NCBI GenBank assembly: GCA_027317645.1
Contig: DAHVQS010000001.1
Coordinates: forward strand, 54,341-118,340
Source of the DNA: Paenalcaligenes sp021793095
GTDB taxonomy: Bacteria > Pseudomonadota > Gammaproteobacteria > Burkholderiales > Burkholderiaceae_B
DNA: 64,000 nt
Reading direction: 5' to 3'
Shown: positions 15,774 to 24,395 of the stretch, in pieces
Position numbering within the stretch: the first letter of the stretch is position 1
Layout: the number at the start of each line of letters is the position of its first letter
The notes under the pieces: model-generated
Databases searched by the model: none
Seen by the model: the letters and a program-made list of their open reading frames with translations, nothing else
Told to the model about the DNA's origin: nothing
Position numbers and translations under genes: made by a program

Positions 15774-16934
15774 GTGCTGTCGTCAATATTTCCCGACACA
15801 ATGCAGTATTCGCGTCCTGCCATTTTGGCCTTGGCGGATGGTTCTATCTTTCATGGCTATGCCTTTGGGGCAGATGGCCATGCCGTCGCCGAGGTGGTTT
15901 TTAATACCTCGATGACCGGATACCAAGAGATACTCACCGATCCAAGTTATTTTGGTCAGATCGTTACATTAACGTACCCACATATAGGTAACACTGGGGT
16001 AAACCCCGAGGACACCGAGTCCAAGCGGGTACAGGCAGCAGGATTGATCGTGCGTGATAGCGCCTCTTATCTGTCAAACTTCCGTGCCACCCAAAGTCTG
16101 GCTGAATATTTACATGAAAACAATATTGTTGCGATTACGGGTGTGGATACGCGGCGTCTGACGCGATTGATTCGGGACAAGGGCACCCAAGCAGGCTGCA
16201 TTTTAGTGGGCACCGATGAGGAAAAAGCCTTGGAGCTGGCCCGCGCTTATTCCTTGGATGATCATCAAGAGCTGGCATCACAGGTCTCTACCCGCCAACC
16301 CTACGAATGGTCCCAGGGGCCTTGGGCATTAGGCCAGGGGTTTGAGTCGGCGAGCCACACCCACAGGCATGTGGTGGTGGTGGATTTTGGGGTCAAAGAA
16401 AGTATCCTGCGTCAGCTAGTGGCGCGTGGTTGTCGTGTGACGGTCGTCCCCGCGCATACCCGAGCAGCCGAGATCCTCGATCTGAATCCCGATGGGGTCT
16501 TGCTATCTAATGGCCCTGGCAACCCAGCGCTATACACAGAGGCCATCGCCACGGCACAAGAATTATTCAAAGCACAAATCCCCCTGTTTGGTATCTGTTT
16601 GGGGTATCAAATCCTCGGTCATGCACTGGGCGCAAAGAGCATCAAATTAATTGCGGGCCATCATGGCGCTAATCATCCGGTCCAAGACTTAGCGTCTAAA
16701 AAGGTTTATATCACCAGCCAAAATCATAATTACGCACTCGATGCGGATAGCTTTACACCAGAAATGGAGCTCACGCATATTTCCTTATTTGATCGCAGTG
16801 CGCAGGGTTTCAAACATAAAACCCAGCCCATCTATGGGTTCCAAGGGCACCCTGAGGCCAATCCGGGGCCGCGGGATATCGCTGCCTTGTTTGATGTATT
16901 TATTGACGACATGACGCCTTCTCAAAAAGCCTAA
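15774..16934 (+). CDS. carA: Carbamoyl-phosphate synthase small subunit
   Basis: Glutamine amidotransferase subunit that feeds ammonia to CarB for arginine and pyrimidine synthesis. I call the GTG at 15774 because TGGGG lies about seven bases upstream; an ATG nine codons later (15801, MQYSRPAILALADG) has no ribosome site but would match the usual family start. The N-terminal half has FNTSMTGYQEILTDPSY and TLTYPHIGNTGVN. The class I amidotransferase half shows the nucleophile in FGICLGYQ (Cys at about 274) and the His/Glu pair in GFQGHPEANPG (about 358-364). carB follows after 19 bases. Confidence 0.97.
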   Translation: MLSSIFPDTMQYSRPAILALADGSIFHGYAFGADGHAVAEVVFNTSMTGYQEILTDPSYFGQIVTLTYPHIGNTGVNPEDTESKRVQAAGLIVRDSASYLSNFRATQSLAEYLHENNIVAITGVDTRRLTRLIRDKGTQAGCILVGTDEEKALELARAYSLDDHQELASQVSTRQPYEWSQGPWALGQGFESASHTHRHVVVVDFGVKESILRQLVARGCRVTVVPAHTRAAEILDLNPDGVLLSNGPGNPALYTEAIATAQELFKAQIPLFGICLGYQILGHALGAKSIKLIAGHHGANHPVQDLASKKVYITSQNHNYALDADSFTPEMELTHISLFDRSAQGFKHKTQPIYGFQGHPEANPGPRDIAALFDVFIDDMTPSQKA

Positions 16935-16953
16935 GCCAAAGGTCCACAGCATT

Positions 16954-19900
16954 ATGCCAAAGCGTACAGACATTGAAAGTATTTTAATTATTGGAGCCGG
17001 GCCCATCGTAATCGGGCAGGCATGTGAGTTTGATTATTCGGGGGCACAGGCTTGTAAGGCCTTGAAAAATGCGGGTTATCGCACCATCCTGGTCAATAGT
17101 AATCCGGCAACTATCATGACGGACCCCGATACGGCAGACGTGACCTATGTCGAGCCCATTACCTGGCAAGCCGTGGCCAAGATTATCGAGCGTGAGCGTC
17201 CCGATGCCTTATTGCCCACCATGGGGGGGCAAACGGCGCTCAATTGCGCCTTAGATTTGGATCGCGAAGGGATCCTCGAGCAGTATGGTGTAGAAATGAT
17301 CGGTGCAAACGCCGATGCCATTGACAAGGCCGAGGATAGACTCAAGTTTAAAGACGCCATGACGCAGATCGGTCTTGAGTCTGCAAAATCAGGGATAGCG
17401 CATAGCATGGAAGAGGCTTGGGAGGTCCAAAGAACCATTGCTCGAGAGGCCGGAACGTCGGGTTTCCCAGTGGTCATTCGACCCAGCTTCACGCTGGGCG
17501 GGACTGGGGGTGGCATTGCCTACAACTACGAAGAGTTTGAGGACATTTGCCGACGCGGCCTTGAGGCCTCGCCCACCAACGAGCTCTTGATTGAAGAGTC
17601 CTTATTAGGCTGGAAAGAGTTCGAGATGGAGGTGGTGCGCGATCAGGCAGATAACTGCATCATCGTTTGCTCTATAGAAAACTTAGACCCTATGGGCGTA
17701 CATACGGGTGATTCCATCACAGTGGCGCCTGCGCAAACGCTGACCGATCGCGAATACCAACTCATGCGTCAGGCATCCTTGGCCGTACTACGCGAAATTG
17801 GGGTGGAAACGGGAGGGGCCAACGTGCAGTTTGCCACCAACCCGGACAATGGCCGCATGATTGTCATTGAGATGAACCCGCGCGTGTCCCGTTCGTCAGC
17901 GCTGGCCTCCAAGGCCACCGGTTTTCCCATTGCTAAAATTGCTGCCTTGCTGGCTGTAGGCTACACCCTAGACGAGTTGGAAAACGAAATCACAGGTGGA
18001 CGGACCCCTGCCTCTTTTGAGCCTAGCATTGACTACGTCGTCACTAAAATCCCTCGCTTTGCTTTTGAGAAATTCCCTCAAGCTAATTCACGATTGACCA
18101 CACAGATGAAATCCGTGGGCGAGGTGATGGCCATTGGGCGCACGTTTCAGGAGTCCTTCCAAAAGGCGCTACGCGGCTTAGAGGTCGGTGTAGATGGTCT
18201 TAACCAAATGACCACTGACAAAGAGGTATTGCAGGTCGAGTTGGCCGAACCGGGCCCCGAGCGTATTTGGTATGTTGGTGATGCCTTTGCTCAGGGCTTC
18301 ACACTCGAACAGGTGCATGAGATTACACGCATTGATCCGTGGTTTCTTGCGCAGATCAAAGAGATCGTTGATATTGAGTTGGCGCTTGAGCAGCGCACGC
18401 TGCCCGAATTAGATGCGCAGACCTTGCTCGAACTCAAACGGCGCGGATTTTCTGACCGTCGTTTAGCGTTTTTACTCGATACGGTCGAGTCTGAGGTTCG
18501 CCGCCGTCGCCATAAATTTAATATTCGTCCCGTCTACAAGCGGGTCGACACCTGTGCCGCTGAGTTTGCCACAGACACTGCTTATCTCTATTCCACCTAC
18601 GAACAAGAGTGCGAGGCCAAGCCCACCGACAAGAAGAAAATCATTGTTCTGGGCGGGGGGCCTAACCGCATCGGGCAGGGCATCGAGTTTGATTACTGCT
18701 GCGTGCACGCCGCATTGGCCCTCAAGGAAGACGGTTACGAGACCATTATGGTCAACTGTAACCCCGAGACAGTATCAACAGATTACGACACCTCTGATCG
18801 CTTGTATTTTGAGCCTTTGACACTTGAGGATGTGCTCGAGATCGTAGATTTAGAGCAGCCCGTGGGCATGATCGTCCAGTATGGTGGGCAGACCCCCTTG
18901 CAATTGGCACGTGAGCTCGAGGCCAACGGCGTCCCCATCATTGGTACCAGTCCCGAGTCCATTGACATTGCCGAGGATCGCGAGAGATTCCAAAAGCTGC
19001 TCAACAAGCTGGGGCTGCGTCAGCCGCCTAACCGCACCGCACGTACCGAGGCCGAAGCCTTGACGCTGGCGGCCGAGATTGGCTATCCCATCGTGGTTCG
19101 CCCCAGCTATGTGCTGGGGGGGCGCGCAATGGAAATTGTGCACGAGCAAGCCGAGCTCGAGCGCTACATGCGTGAGGCGGTCAAGGTGAGCAATGATGCG
19201 CCGGTGCTTTTAGACCATTTCTTGAATAATGCCATCGAGGTTGATGTCGACTGCATTTCTAATGGTGAAGAGGTTTATATTGGTGGCGTGATGGAGCATA
19301 TCGAGCAGGCTGGGGTTCACTCTGGTGATTCTGCCTGTTCTTTACCGCCTTATTCTTTGTCGGCCCAGGTGGTCGAGGAGATCCAACGCCAAACCACCCT
19401 GATGGCCAAGGCGCTTAACGTCAAGGGCTTGATGAACGTTCAGTTTGCCATCCAAGATGGCGAGGTCTTTGTCCTCGAGGTGAACCCCCGCGCTTCGCGT
19501 ACCGTGCCCTTTGTTTCTAAGGCCACCGGCTTACAGCTGGCCAAGCTAGCTGCATTGGTCATGGCAGGCAAGCCCATGAGCGAGTTAAACCTCAACAACA
19601 TGGCCCGTCCGGGTTTCTTTTCCGTGAAAGAGGCGGTTTTCCCCTTTGTAAAATTCCCCGGTGTGGACACGATTTTAGGTCCAGAAATGAAATCTACGGG
19701 TGAGGTGATGGGCGTGGGCCGCAGTTTTGCCGAGGCCTTTGTTAAATCGCAGATCGGTGCTGGCGTGATACTGCCTGACTCTGGAAATGCTTTCTTGAGT
19801 GTGCGCGATGCGGATAAGCCTCGTGCCGTACAGGTCGCCAAAGCCTTGGTCGATTTGGGCTTTGACTTGGTTGCCACGCGTGGCACGGCCGCCGCCATTG

Positions 19901-20184
19901 CCGCTGCAGGATTACCCGTCAAAACCGTTAATAAGGTGACCGAAGGGCGTCCTCATATCGTCGATATGATTAAAAACCGCGAGATTGCCATCGTGATTAA
20001 CACCGTGGAAGAGCGTCGCAATGCCATTGCTGACTCGCGCACTATTCGGACGCATGCTTTGGCTGAAAACCTAGCCTATTACACCACTATTGCCGGTGCG
20101 TTGGCCGCTGTCCAAGGGTTGCATTATTTGCGCCATGGCGAGGGCCTCAGTGTGTACTCCTTGCAGGACATGCACACCATCTAA
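16954..20184 (+). CDS. carB: Carbamoyl-phosphate synthase large subunit
   Basis: Makes carbamoyl phosphate from bicarbonate, ammonia and two ATP. At 1076 residues it is full length, with the characteristic internal duplication: the first half begins MPKRTDIESILIIGAGPIVI and the second half at about residue 560 (KKIIVLGGGPNRIGQG). Each half has an ATP-grasp domain (PSFTLGGTGGGIAYN; PSYVLGGRAMEIV) and the EMNPRVSRSSALASKATG / EVNPRASRTVPFVSKATG motifs. The C-terminal MGS-like allosteric domain (from about 935) includes the GTAAAIAAAG segment, where ornithine and nucleotide effectors bind in the family. Co-transcribed with carA and closed by a strong terminator. Confidence 0.98.
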   Translation: MPKRTDIESILIIGAGPIVIGQACEFDYSGAQACKALKNAGYRTILVNSNPATIMTDPDTADVTYVEPITWQAVAKIIERERPDALLPTMGGQTALNCALDLDREGILEQYGVEMIGANADAIDKAEDRLKFKDAMTQIGLESAKSGIAHSMEEAWEVQRTIAREAGTSGFPVVIRPSFTLGGTGGGIAYNYEEFEDICRRGLEASPTNELLIEESLLGWKEFEMEVVRDQADNCIIVCSIENLDPMGVHTGDSITVAPAQTLTDREYQLMRQASLAVLREIGVETGGANVQFATNPDNGRMIVIEMNPRVSRSSALASKATGFPIAKIAALLAVGYTLDELENEITGGRTPASFEPSIDYVVTKIPRFAFEKFPQANSRLTTQMKSVGEVMAIGRTFQESFQKALRGLEVGVDGLNQMTTDKEVLQVELAEPGPERIWYVGDAFAQGFTLEQVHEITRIDPWFLAQIKEIVDIELALEQRTLPELDAQTLLELKRRGFSDRRLAFLLDTVESEVRRRRHKFNIRPVYKRVDTCAAEFATDTAYLYSTYEQECEAKPTDKKKIIVLGGGPNRIGQGIEFDYCCVHAALALKEDGYETIMVNCNPETVSTDYDTSDRLYFEPLTLEDVLEIVDLEQPVGMIVQYGGQTPLQLARELEANGVPIIGTSPESIDIAEDRERFQKLLNKLGLRQPPNRTARTEAEALTLAAEIGYPIVVRPSYVLGGRAMEIVHEQAELERYMREAVKVSNDAPVLLDHFLNNAIEVDVDCISNGEEVYIGGVMEHIEQAGVHSGDSACSLPPYSLSAQVVEEIQRQTTLMAKALNVKGLMNVQFAIQDGEVFVLEVNPRASRTVPFVSKATGLQLAKLAALVMAGKPMSELNLNNMARPGFFSVKEAVFPFVKFPGVDTILGPEMKSTGEVMGVGRSFAEAFVKSQIGAGVILPDSGNAFLSVRDADKPRAVQVAKALVDLGFDLVATRGTAAAIAAAGLPVKTVNKVTEGRPHIVDMIKNREIAIVINTVEERRNAIADSRTIRTHALAENLAYYTTIAGALAAVQGLHYLRHGEGLSVYSLQDMHTI

Positions 20185-20266
20185 GCCTGCAGCGCACGCC
20201 CGTGGGCTGGGGTGTTAGGCTCATGGGCTGCGATGACTGCGGGCAGCACCAGTGCGTGCAGTGGCG

Positions 20267-20298
20267 CCGCCTGATCAATGGGTCAGGCGGTTTTTTTT
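20267..20298 (+). terminator. Intrinsic terminator of carAB
   Basis: Perfect 8-base stem CCGCCTGA (20267-20274) and TCAGGCGG (20283-20290), followed by eight T. The right arm includes the stop codon of the convergent histidine phosphatase gene (20283-20285). The T-run fits plus-strand termination only. Confidence 0.9.
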
Positions 20299-20957
20299 GG
20301 GTCCTGCAAATGTTCTGTGATTTCCCATTCTATGGGGGCCCACTGCGCATCGAGCATCGTGATCTGAAAATGATTGATGCTCGTGTTTTGAATTGGGCGC
20401 GGTCGCTGTGCATATAGATCCAGGCCATGGGTTTGGCGCCACACAATATCAATCACCCCACCATGCGCAAATAAAGCCACACGTTGGCCCGCATAAGCAT
20501 GCGCTAAATCTTCTATGGCCAATACAATGCGCTGCTGAAACTGCACCAAACTCTCGCCCTCTGGGACGTCTTGGTGGGGATCGCGCAAATTAGGTGATGG
20601 CGGGGTCTCTTCCTGAGCATCAGGGGGGCGTCTGTCCACCGGGCGCATGAGATGACGCCAGTGTTTGCCCTCGTAGATACCGTAGCTGCGCTCGCGCAGA
20701 CGCTCGTCACGGGTAATGGGCAGATCTGTGTGCTGCAATGCGATGGCAGCGGTTTCATGGGCGCGATCCAAATCACTGCTAATCACCGTATCAAATAGAG
20801 AGCAAATTTGTCTGCTTTGAAAGTACCGTTGCAGGTTTTGGGCCTGTTGTCGTCCTGCCTCGTTAAGGGGGATATTGACCCAGCCCTGAAGTCGTTGTTT
20901 GGCATTCCAAGCGGTTTCACCATGTCGGATGAGCCAAAATTGTGTTTTTTCAGTCAT
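20283..20957 (-). CDS. Histidine phosphatase family protein (phosphoglycerate mutase-like)
   Basis: Cofactor-independent histidine acid phosphatase fold, 224 residues from the ATG at 20957 (MTEKTQFWLIRHGETAWN). The catalytic LIRHGET (about 9-15) with phospho-accepting His, the SSDLDRAHETA segment with its Arg, the acid Glu in LRERSYGIYEG and the second His in FAHGGVID are all present. Members dephosphorylate small phosphates, such as alpha-ribazole phosphate or sugar phosphates; I cannot choose a substrate. An in-frame TTG at 20999 has a better ribosome site (GAGGGG) and would add 14 residues, so the start is open. Convergent with carB. Confidence 0.85.
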   Translation of the reverse strand: MTEKTQFWLIRHGETAWNAKQRLQGWVNIPLNEAGRQQAQNLQRYFQSRQICSLFDTVISSDLDRAHETAAIALQHTDLPITRDERLRERSYGIYEGKHWRHLMRPVDRRPPDAQEETPPSPNLRDPHQDVPEGESLVQFQQRIVLAIEDLAHAYAGQRVALFAHGGVIDIVWRQTHGLDLYAQRPRPIQNTSINHFQITMLDAQWAPIEWEITEHLQDPKKTA

Positions 20958-21150
20958 TGAAATCGTATTTATCAAGTGGGTTGTGAAACTAATTGTCAAA
21001 AACCCCTCAGATCCGTGGTGTTGTTTTGACGAAACGGTTAAACTGTAGGGCGTTTTGTGCCTCGTTACGGCTGCTTTTCATCTTAGCCTAAGTCACGCAT
21101 CATTCAAGCTTTCCCTCGGTAGCTTAACTTATTAACAGGTTTGATTTCCT

Positions 21151-22482
21151 ATGTCACAGTCGTTTTTCCCCCGCTGGCGGCGTGTTTCGGGTGCTTCTGC
21201 TGAAACAGTCGTTTTGCCCGAAGAGTATCTGCCCCTACCGCAAAGCATCGCCATGTCGGCGCAACACGTGGTGGCCATGTTTGGTTCAACGATCTTGGCG
21301 CCCCTGTTAATGGGCTTTGACCCCAATCTGGCCATCATGATGTCCGGCTTGGGCACGTTGATTTTCTTTTTCTTTGTGCGTGGGCGGGTACCGAGTTATT
21401 TAGGTTCTAGCTTTGCCTTTATCGGTGGGGTGATTGCCGTGACAGGCTATGCGGGCAGTGGGCCTAACCCCAATATAGGGGTGGCATTGGGCGCGATCAT
21501 TGTCTGTGGATTAGTGTATACGCTCATTGGGTGTTTAGTTTGGTTGGCCGATAGAAAGACCGGGCGGGCCGCGGCCTTGATTAACCGCATGATGCCCCCC
21601 GTGGTGACGGGGGCCATTGTAGCGGTCATTGGGCTTAACTTGGCCCCCATTGCCGCTGAGGGGGCGATGGGGGGCAGTACCTTTGAGGCATTGATGGCCC
21701 TAATGACTGTGTTGTCCGTTGGCGGGGTGGCGATGTATAGCCGCGGGGTGGTGCAGCGGCTCTTGATTTTGGTGGGCCTCATCGTTGCCTGCTTAATCTA
21801 TGCCGTACTGACCAATGGTTTGGGATTCGGCACTCCTCTGGATACATCCAAGGTGGCCGCAGCCCCCTGGTTTGGCCTGCCCACTTTTTCTGCTCCGGTG
21901 TTTGCGCCTGAGGCCATGACCGTGATTGTGCCCGTGGCCATTATTCTGGTGGCCGAAAACCTGGGTCACATCAAGGCAGTGGCGGCCATGACTGAGCGCA
22001 ACTTAGATAAACACCTTGGCCCTGCCTTTATGGGCGATGGGGTGGCGACGATGGTGTCTGCCTCTATGGGCGGGACGGGGGTGACTACCTATGCTGAAAA
22101 TATTGGGGTGATGGCAGCCACGCGCATTTACTCTTCGCTGTTGTTTGTGCTGGCGGGTTGCATGGCCATTTTCTTGGGCTTTTCACCTAAGTTTGGCGAG
22201 GTCATACGCATGATCCCCGGTCCCGTGCTGGGCGGCATGTCCATCGTGGTCTTTGGTTTGATTACGGTTGCAGGAGCACGTATTTGGGTGGTTAACCAAG
22301 TCGACTTTAGTAAAAGCAAAAACCTTTTGGTAGCTGCGGTGACGCTTATTTTGGGGGCGGGTAATTTTGGCCTGGAAATTGGGTTTTTGCGTTTGGATGG
22401 TATTGGCACGGCGACTTTTGGTGCGATTATCTTGCATGCGCTATTGTCTTTACGTGCAGAACCTCAGGTGGCCCAAAAGTAA
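21151..22482 (+). CDS. NCS2-family uracil/pyrimidine permease, RutG/UraA-like
   Basis: Proton-coupled nucleobase transporter of 443 residues with about 14 hydrophobic segments. Several stretches are close to what I recall of E. coli RutG: AQHVVAMFGSTILAPLLMG, GRVPSYLGSSFAFIG, MPPVVTGAIVAVIGLNLAP and VILVAENLGHIKAV, the last carrying the conserved Glu of the substrate site in this family; GVTTYAENIGVMA holds the second conserved Glu. No other rut genes are nearby, so general uracil uptake is the safer role. The gene is about 970 bases downstream of carB; a thematic link to pyrimidine supply is inference. Confidence 0.88.
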   Translation: MSQSFFPRWRRVSGASAETVVLPEEYLPLPQSIAMSAQHVVAMFGSTILAPLLMGFDPNLAIMMSGLGTLIFFFFVRGRVPSYLGSSFAFIGGVIAVTGYAGSGPNPNIGVALGAIIVCGLVYTLIGCLVWLADRKTGRAAALINRMMPPVVTGAIVAVIGLNLAPIAAEGAMGGSTFEALMALMTVLSVGGVAMYSRGVVQRLLILVGLIVACLIYAVLTNGLGFGTPLDTSKVAAAPWFGLPTFSAPVFAPEAMTVIVPVAIILVAENLGHIKAVAAMTERNLDKHLGPAFMGDGVATMVSASMGGTGVTTYAENIGVMAATRIYSSLLFVLAGCMAIFLGFSPKFGEVIRMIPGPVLGGMSIVVFGLITVAGARIWVVNQVDFSKSKNLLVAAVTLILGAGNFGLEIGFLRLDGIGTATFGAIILHALLSLRAEPQVAQK

Positions 22483-22490
22483 AACTTTTG

Positions 22491-22684
22491 TTCTAGGCTA
22501 CGCCATCCTCAGGTGGCTATGTTAGAATTGAGATTGCAAAACATAGTCCACCTGCGCGTACTTCTCTGGTACGCCCGTCTCTGACTGTTCCAGTTTTTGC
22601 CACCGAATTTCATCTATTTGCTGCCTCAGGCAGCAAGGTCTTTTTATTAATTCAGCGCTCCTGAATCCTTTAGGAGCGCTTTTA
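22491..22684 (+). promoter_or_regulatory. Structured leader upstream of greA with four hairpins
   Basis: The 222-base gap before greA holds four successive inverted repeats: a long one (CAGGTGGCTATGTT at 22510-22523 with AACATAGTCCACCTG at 22540-22554, one bulge), GCGTAC/GTACGC (22556-22574), GCTGCC/GGCAGC (22620-22634, followed by AAGGTCTTTTT) and AGCGCTCCT/AGGAGCGCT (22654-22680, followed by TTTA). The last two look like weak terminators directly ahead of the greA start at 22705. In E. coli a terminator in the greA leader produces the small RNA GraL, so an analogous leader RNA is possible here. The function is inferred. Confidence 0.5.
22654..22684 (+). terminator. Hairpin with short T-run just before greA
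   Basis: Perfect 9-base stem AGCGCTCCT / AGGAGCGCT with a 9-base loop and then TTTA. It ends 20 bases before the greA start codon, so it could be an attenuator rather than an end for the upstream permease gene. The T-run is short, so efficiency is unclear. Confidence 0.55.
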
Positions 22685-22704
22685 CTTGTTCATTTAGGTT
22701 CGCT

Positions 22705-23181
22705 ATGTCTTCTATTCCTATCACCGTTCATGGTGCAAAGCGCCTTGAGGCCGAATTAGAGCGTTTAAAATCAGTAGAGCGCCCGCAGGTCATTAATGCT
22801 ATTGCTGAGGCACGCGCCCAAGGGGATTTGTCTGAAAATGCCGAATATGACGCAGCACGCGAGCGCCAAGCCTTTGTAGAGGGCAAGATCCGCGAGCTTG
22901 AGGGCACGCTGTCCAATGCGCAGGTGATTGATCCTGCTTCTCTGGATGCCGATGATCGCATTGTGTTTGGGGCCACGGTCACGCTGATAGATTTAGAGAG
23001 TGACGAAGAGGTGTGCTACCAAATCGTAGGCGATGTAGAGTCAGATATCCGTGAGGGCAAAATTTCAGTGCTGAGCCCTGTCGCGCGGGCCCTGATTGGC
23101 AAGACCGAGGGTGATGTCACCGAGGTGCAAACCCCCGGTGGTGTGCGTGAGTTTGAAATTGTTGAGGTCAGCTACACCTAA
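22705..23181 (+). CDS. greA: Transcription elongation factor GreA
   Basis: GreA enters the RNA polymerase secondary channel and triggers cleavage of backtracked transcripts. The 158 residues are the standard size. The N-terminal coiled coil contains EARAQGDLSENAEYDAARERQ (about 33-53) with the acidic Asp and Glu at its tip. The FKBP-like C-terminal domain has FGATVTLIDLES, ISVLSPVARALIGKTEGD and the EFEIVEVSY end. It is preceded by a structured leader and closed by a strong bidirectional terminator. Confidence 0.98.
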   Translation: MSSIPITVHGAKRLEAELERLKSVERPQVINAIAEARAQGDLSENAEYDAARERQAFVEGKIRELEGTLSNAQVIDPASLDADDRIVFGATVTLIDLESDEEVCYQIVGDVESDIREGKISVLSPVARALIGKTEGDVTEVQTPGGVREFEIVEVSYT

Positions 23182-23190
23182 ACAAAAGGC

Positions 23191-23227
23191 AGGAAATAAC
23201 CCGCGATGGGGGTTATTTCCTCTTTTT
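23191..23227. terminator. Bidirectional terminator between greA and yhbY
   Basis: Stem AGGAAATAACC / GGTTATTTCCT around 23191-23222 followed by CTTTTTCTT on the plus strand; the minus-strand reading is followed by a shorter TGCCTTTTGTTT. It sits between two convergent genes and overlaps the last codons of yhbY. Confidence 0.8.
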
Positions 23228-23641
23228 CTTGTGCAATTGCCCTGACTTGCTCTTTTTGAGGCCCTGAGCCGCGTACTTTTTAGGTGTGTAGGGTTCATTG
23301 CGCCCGCGCCGCAGTGGGTTGTGTAGCTCATCATCAGGGGCACTGCCCAGTAATGCAGGCTTGAGCGGATTACGCCTGTAAATGGTGAGGGTCTTGCCCA
23401 AATGGTGGATAGGCGCTGCCTCAAGGGCATCACAGATTGTTTGTAAGCTAGCTTGTCGGACACTGCGCTCATCATCATTAATTTTAATTTTGATTAACTG
23501 ATGAGCCTGCAAGTGGGTATCGATTTCTTTGAGGACCGCCTCAGTGACGCCCTGATCGCCAACAAGCACTACTGGCTTTAAATGATGTGCCAGAGCACGG
23601 TATTCATTACGCTCTGCAGTTGTAATAGAGAGTTTTGGCAT
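23213..23641 (-). CDS. yhbY: YhbY-like CRM-domain RNA-binding protein
   Basis: Ribosome-associated RNA-binding protein linked to 50S assembly. I start at the ATG at 23641 (MPKLSITTAERNEYRALAHH); upstream in-frame codons would overlap the divergent rlmE. The CRM fold spans about residues 5-92, with the LKPVVLVGDQGVTEAVLKEI segment containing the GxxG-type loop and a later IKIKINDDER. At 142 residues it is about 45 residues longer than E. coli YhbY; the extra tail (after RRNP) is highly basic and ends KKKRK, probably an RNA-binding extension. It is divergent from rlmE with 24 bases between start codons. Confidence 0.93.
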   Translation of the reverse strand: MPKLSITTAERNEYRALAHHLKPVVLVGDQGVTEAVLKEIDTHLQAHQLIKIKINDDERSVRQASLQTICDALEAAPIHHLGKTLTIYRRNPLKPALLGSAPDDELHNPLRRGRNEPYTPKKYAAQGLKKSKSGQLHKKKRK

Positions 23642-23665
23642 AAAAAAGTATAAGATAAAGGTATT

Positions 23666-24301
23666 ATGAGTAGACGAAAAAGTTCTGGTGCCTGGATGCA
23701 GCGCCACGTCAATGACCCTTACGTCAAACAGGCGCAGCAAAAAGGGTATCGTGCGCGCGCAGCGTTTAAGCTAATAGAGATCCTGGCAGTAGAAAACCTG
23801 TTGCATAAAGGTAACATCGTGGTGGACTTGGGTGCTGCGCCGGGTAGTTGGTCTCAGGTCGCACGAGAACGCCTCGCCGAGGATAACGGCCGCATCAACG
23901 GCCGCATCGTGGCACTAGATATCTTGCCAATGGACCCCATTGATGGGGTGGACTTTATTTTAGGCGATTTTCGCGAACAAGAGGTACTTGATCAGCTTGA
24001 GGACACCTTGGGTGGGCAAAAGGTCGATCTTGTGTTATCAGATATGGCCCCCAACTTATCAGGTATAGCGGTCGCTGATGCCGCGCGGATCGAACACCTC
24101 TGCGAGCTGGCCTTAGACTTTGCCCGGGAACATTTGCGTCCAGAGGGGGCTCTAATACTCAAAACCTTTCATGGTCGAGGCTACGCACAAATAGTCGAAA
24201 TATTTAAGCAGCAATTCAAGCACGTACAGGTGCGCAAACCGCAGTCATCGCGCGATAGTTCTGCCGAGACGTTTCTAGTGGGCAGAGCCCTTAGGAATTA
24301 A
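23666..24301 (+). CDS. rlmE: 23S rRNA (uridine-2552-2'-O)-methyltransferase RlmE (FtsJ/RrmJ)
   Basis: Methylates U2552 in the A loop of 23S rRNA late in 50S assembly, using S-adenosylmethionine. The 211 residues start MSRRKSSGAWMQRHVNDPYV, with KQAQQKGYRARAAFKLIEI carrying the first catalytic Lys. The SAM site VVDLGAAPGSWSQ is at about 52-64; DLVLSDMAPNLSG holds the catalytic Asp (about 125), and LILKTFHGRG the second Lys. An insertion around NGRINGRIVAL is short. The gene is upstream of ftsH, as in most proteobacteria. Confidence 0.97.
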   Translation: MSRRKSSGAWMQRHVNDPYVKQAQQKGYRARAAFKLIEILAVENLLHKGNIVVDLGAAPGSWSQVARERLAEDNGRINGRIVALDILPMDPIDGVDFILGDFREQEVLDQLEDTLGGQKVDLVLSDMAPNLSGIAVADAARIEHLCELALDFAREHLRPEGALILKTFHGRGYAQIVEIFKQQFKHVQVRKPQSSRDSSAETFLVGRALRN

Positions 24302-24395
24302 ATCTTTTAAAACGTCGCCCTGGTTTTCAGGTAGAATGACTGTATAACGCACTTAGGCCTGTATTGGCCAAGTTAGACTTAGCAGGAGGTTGGCG

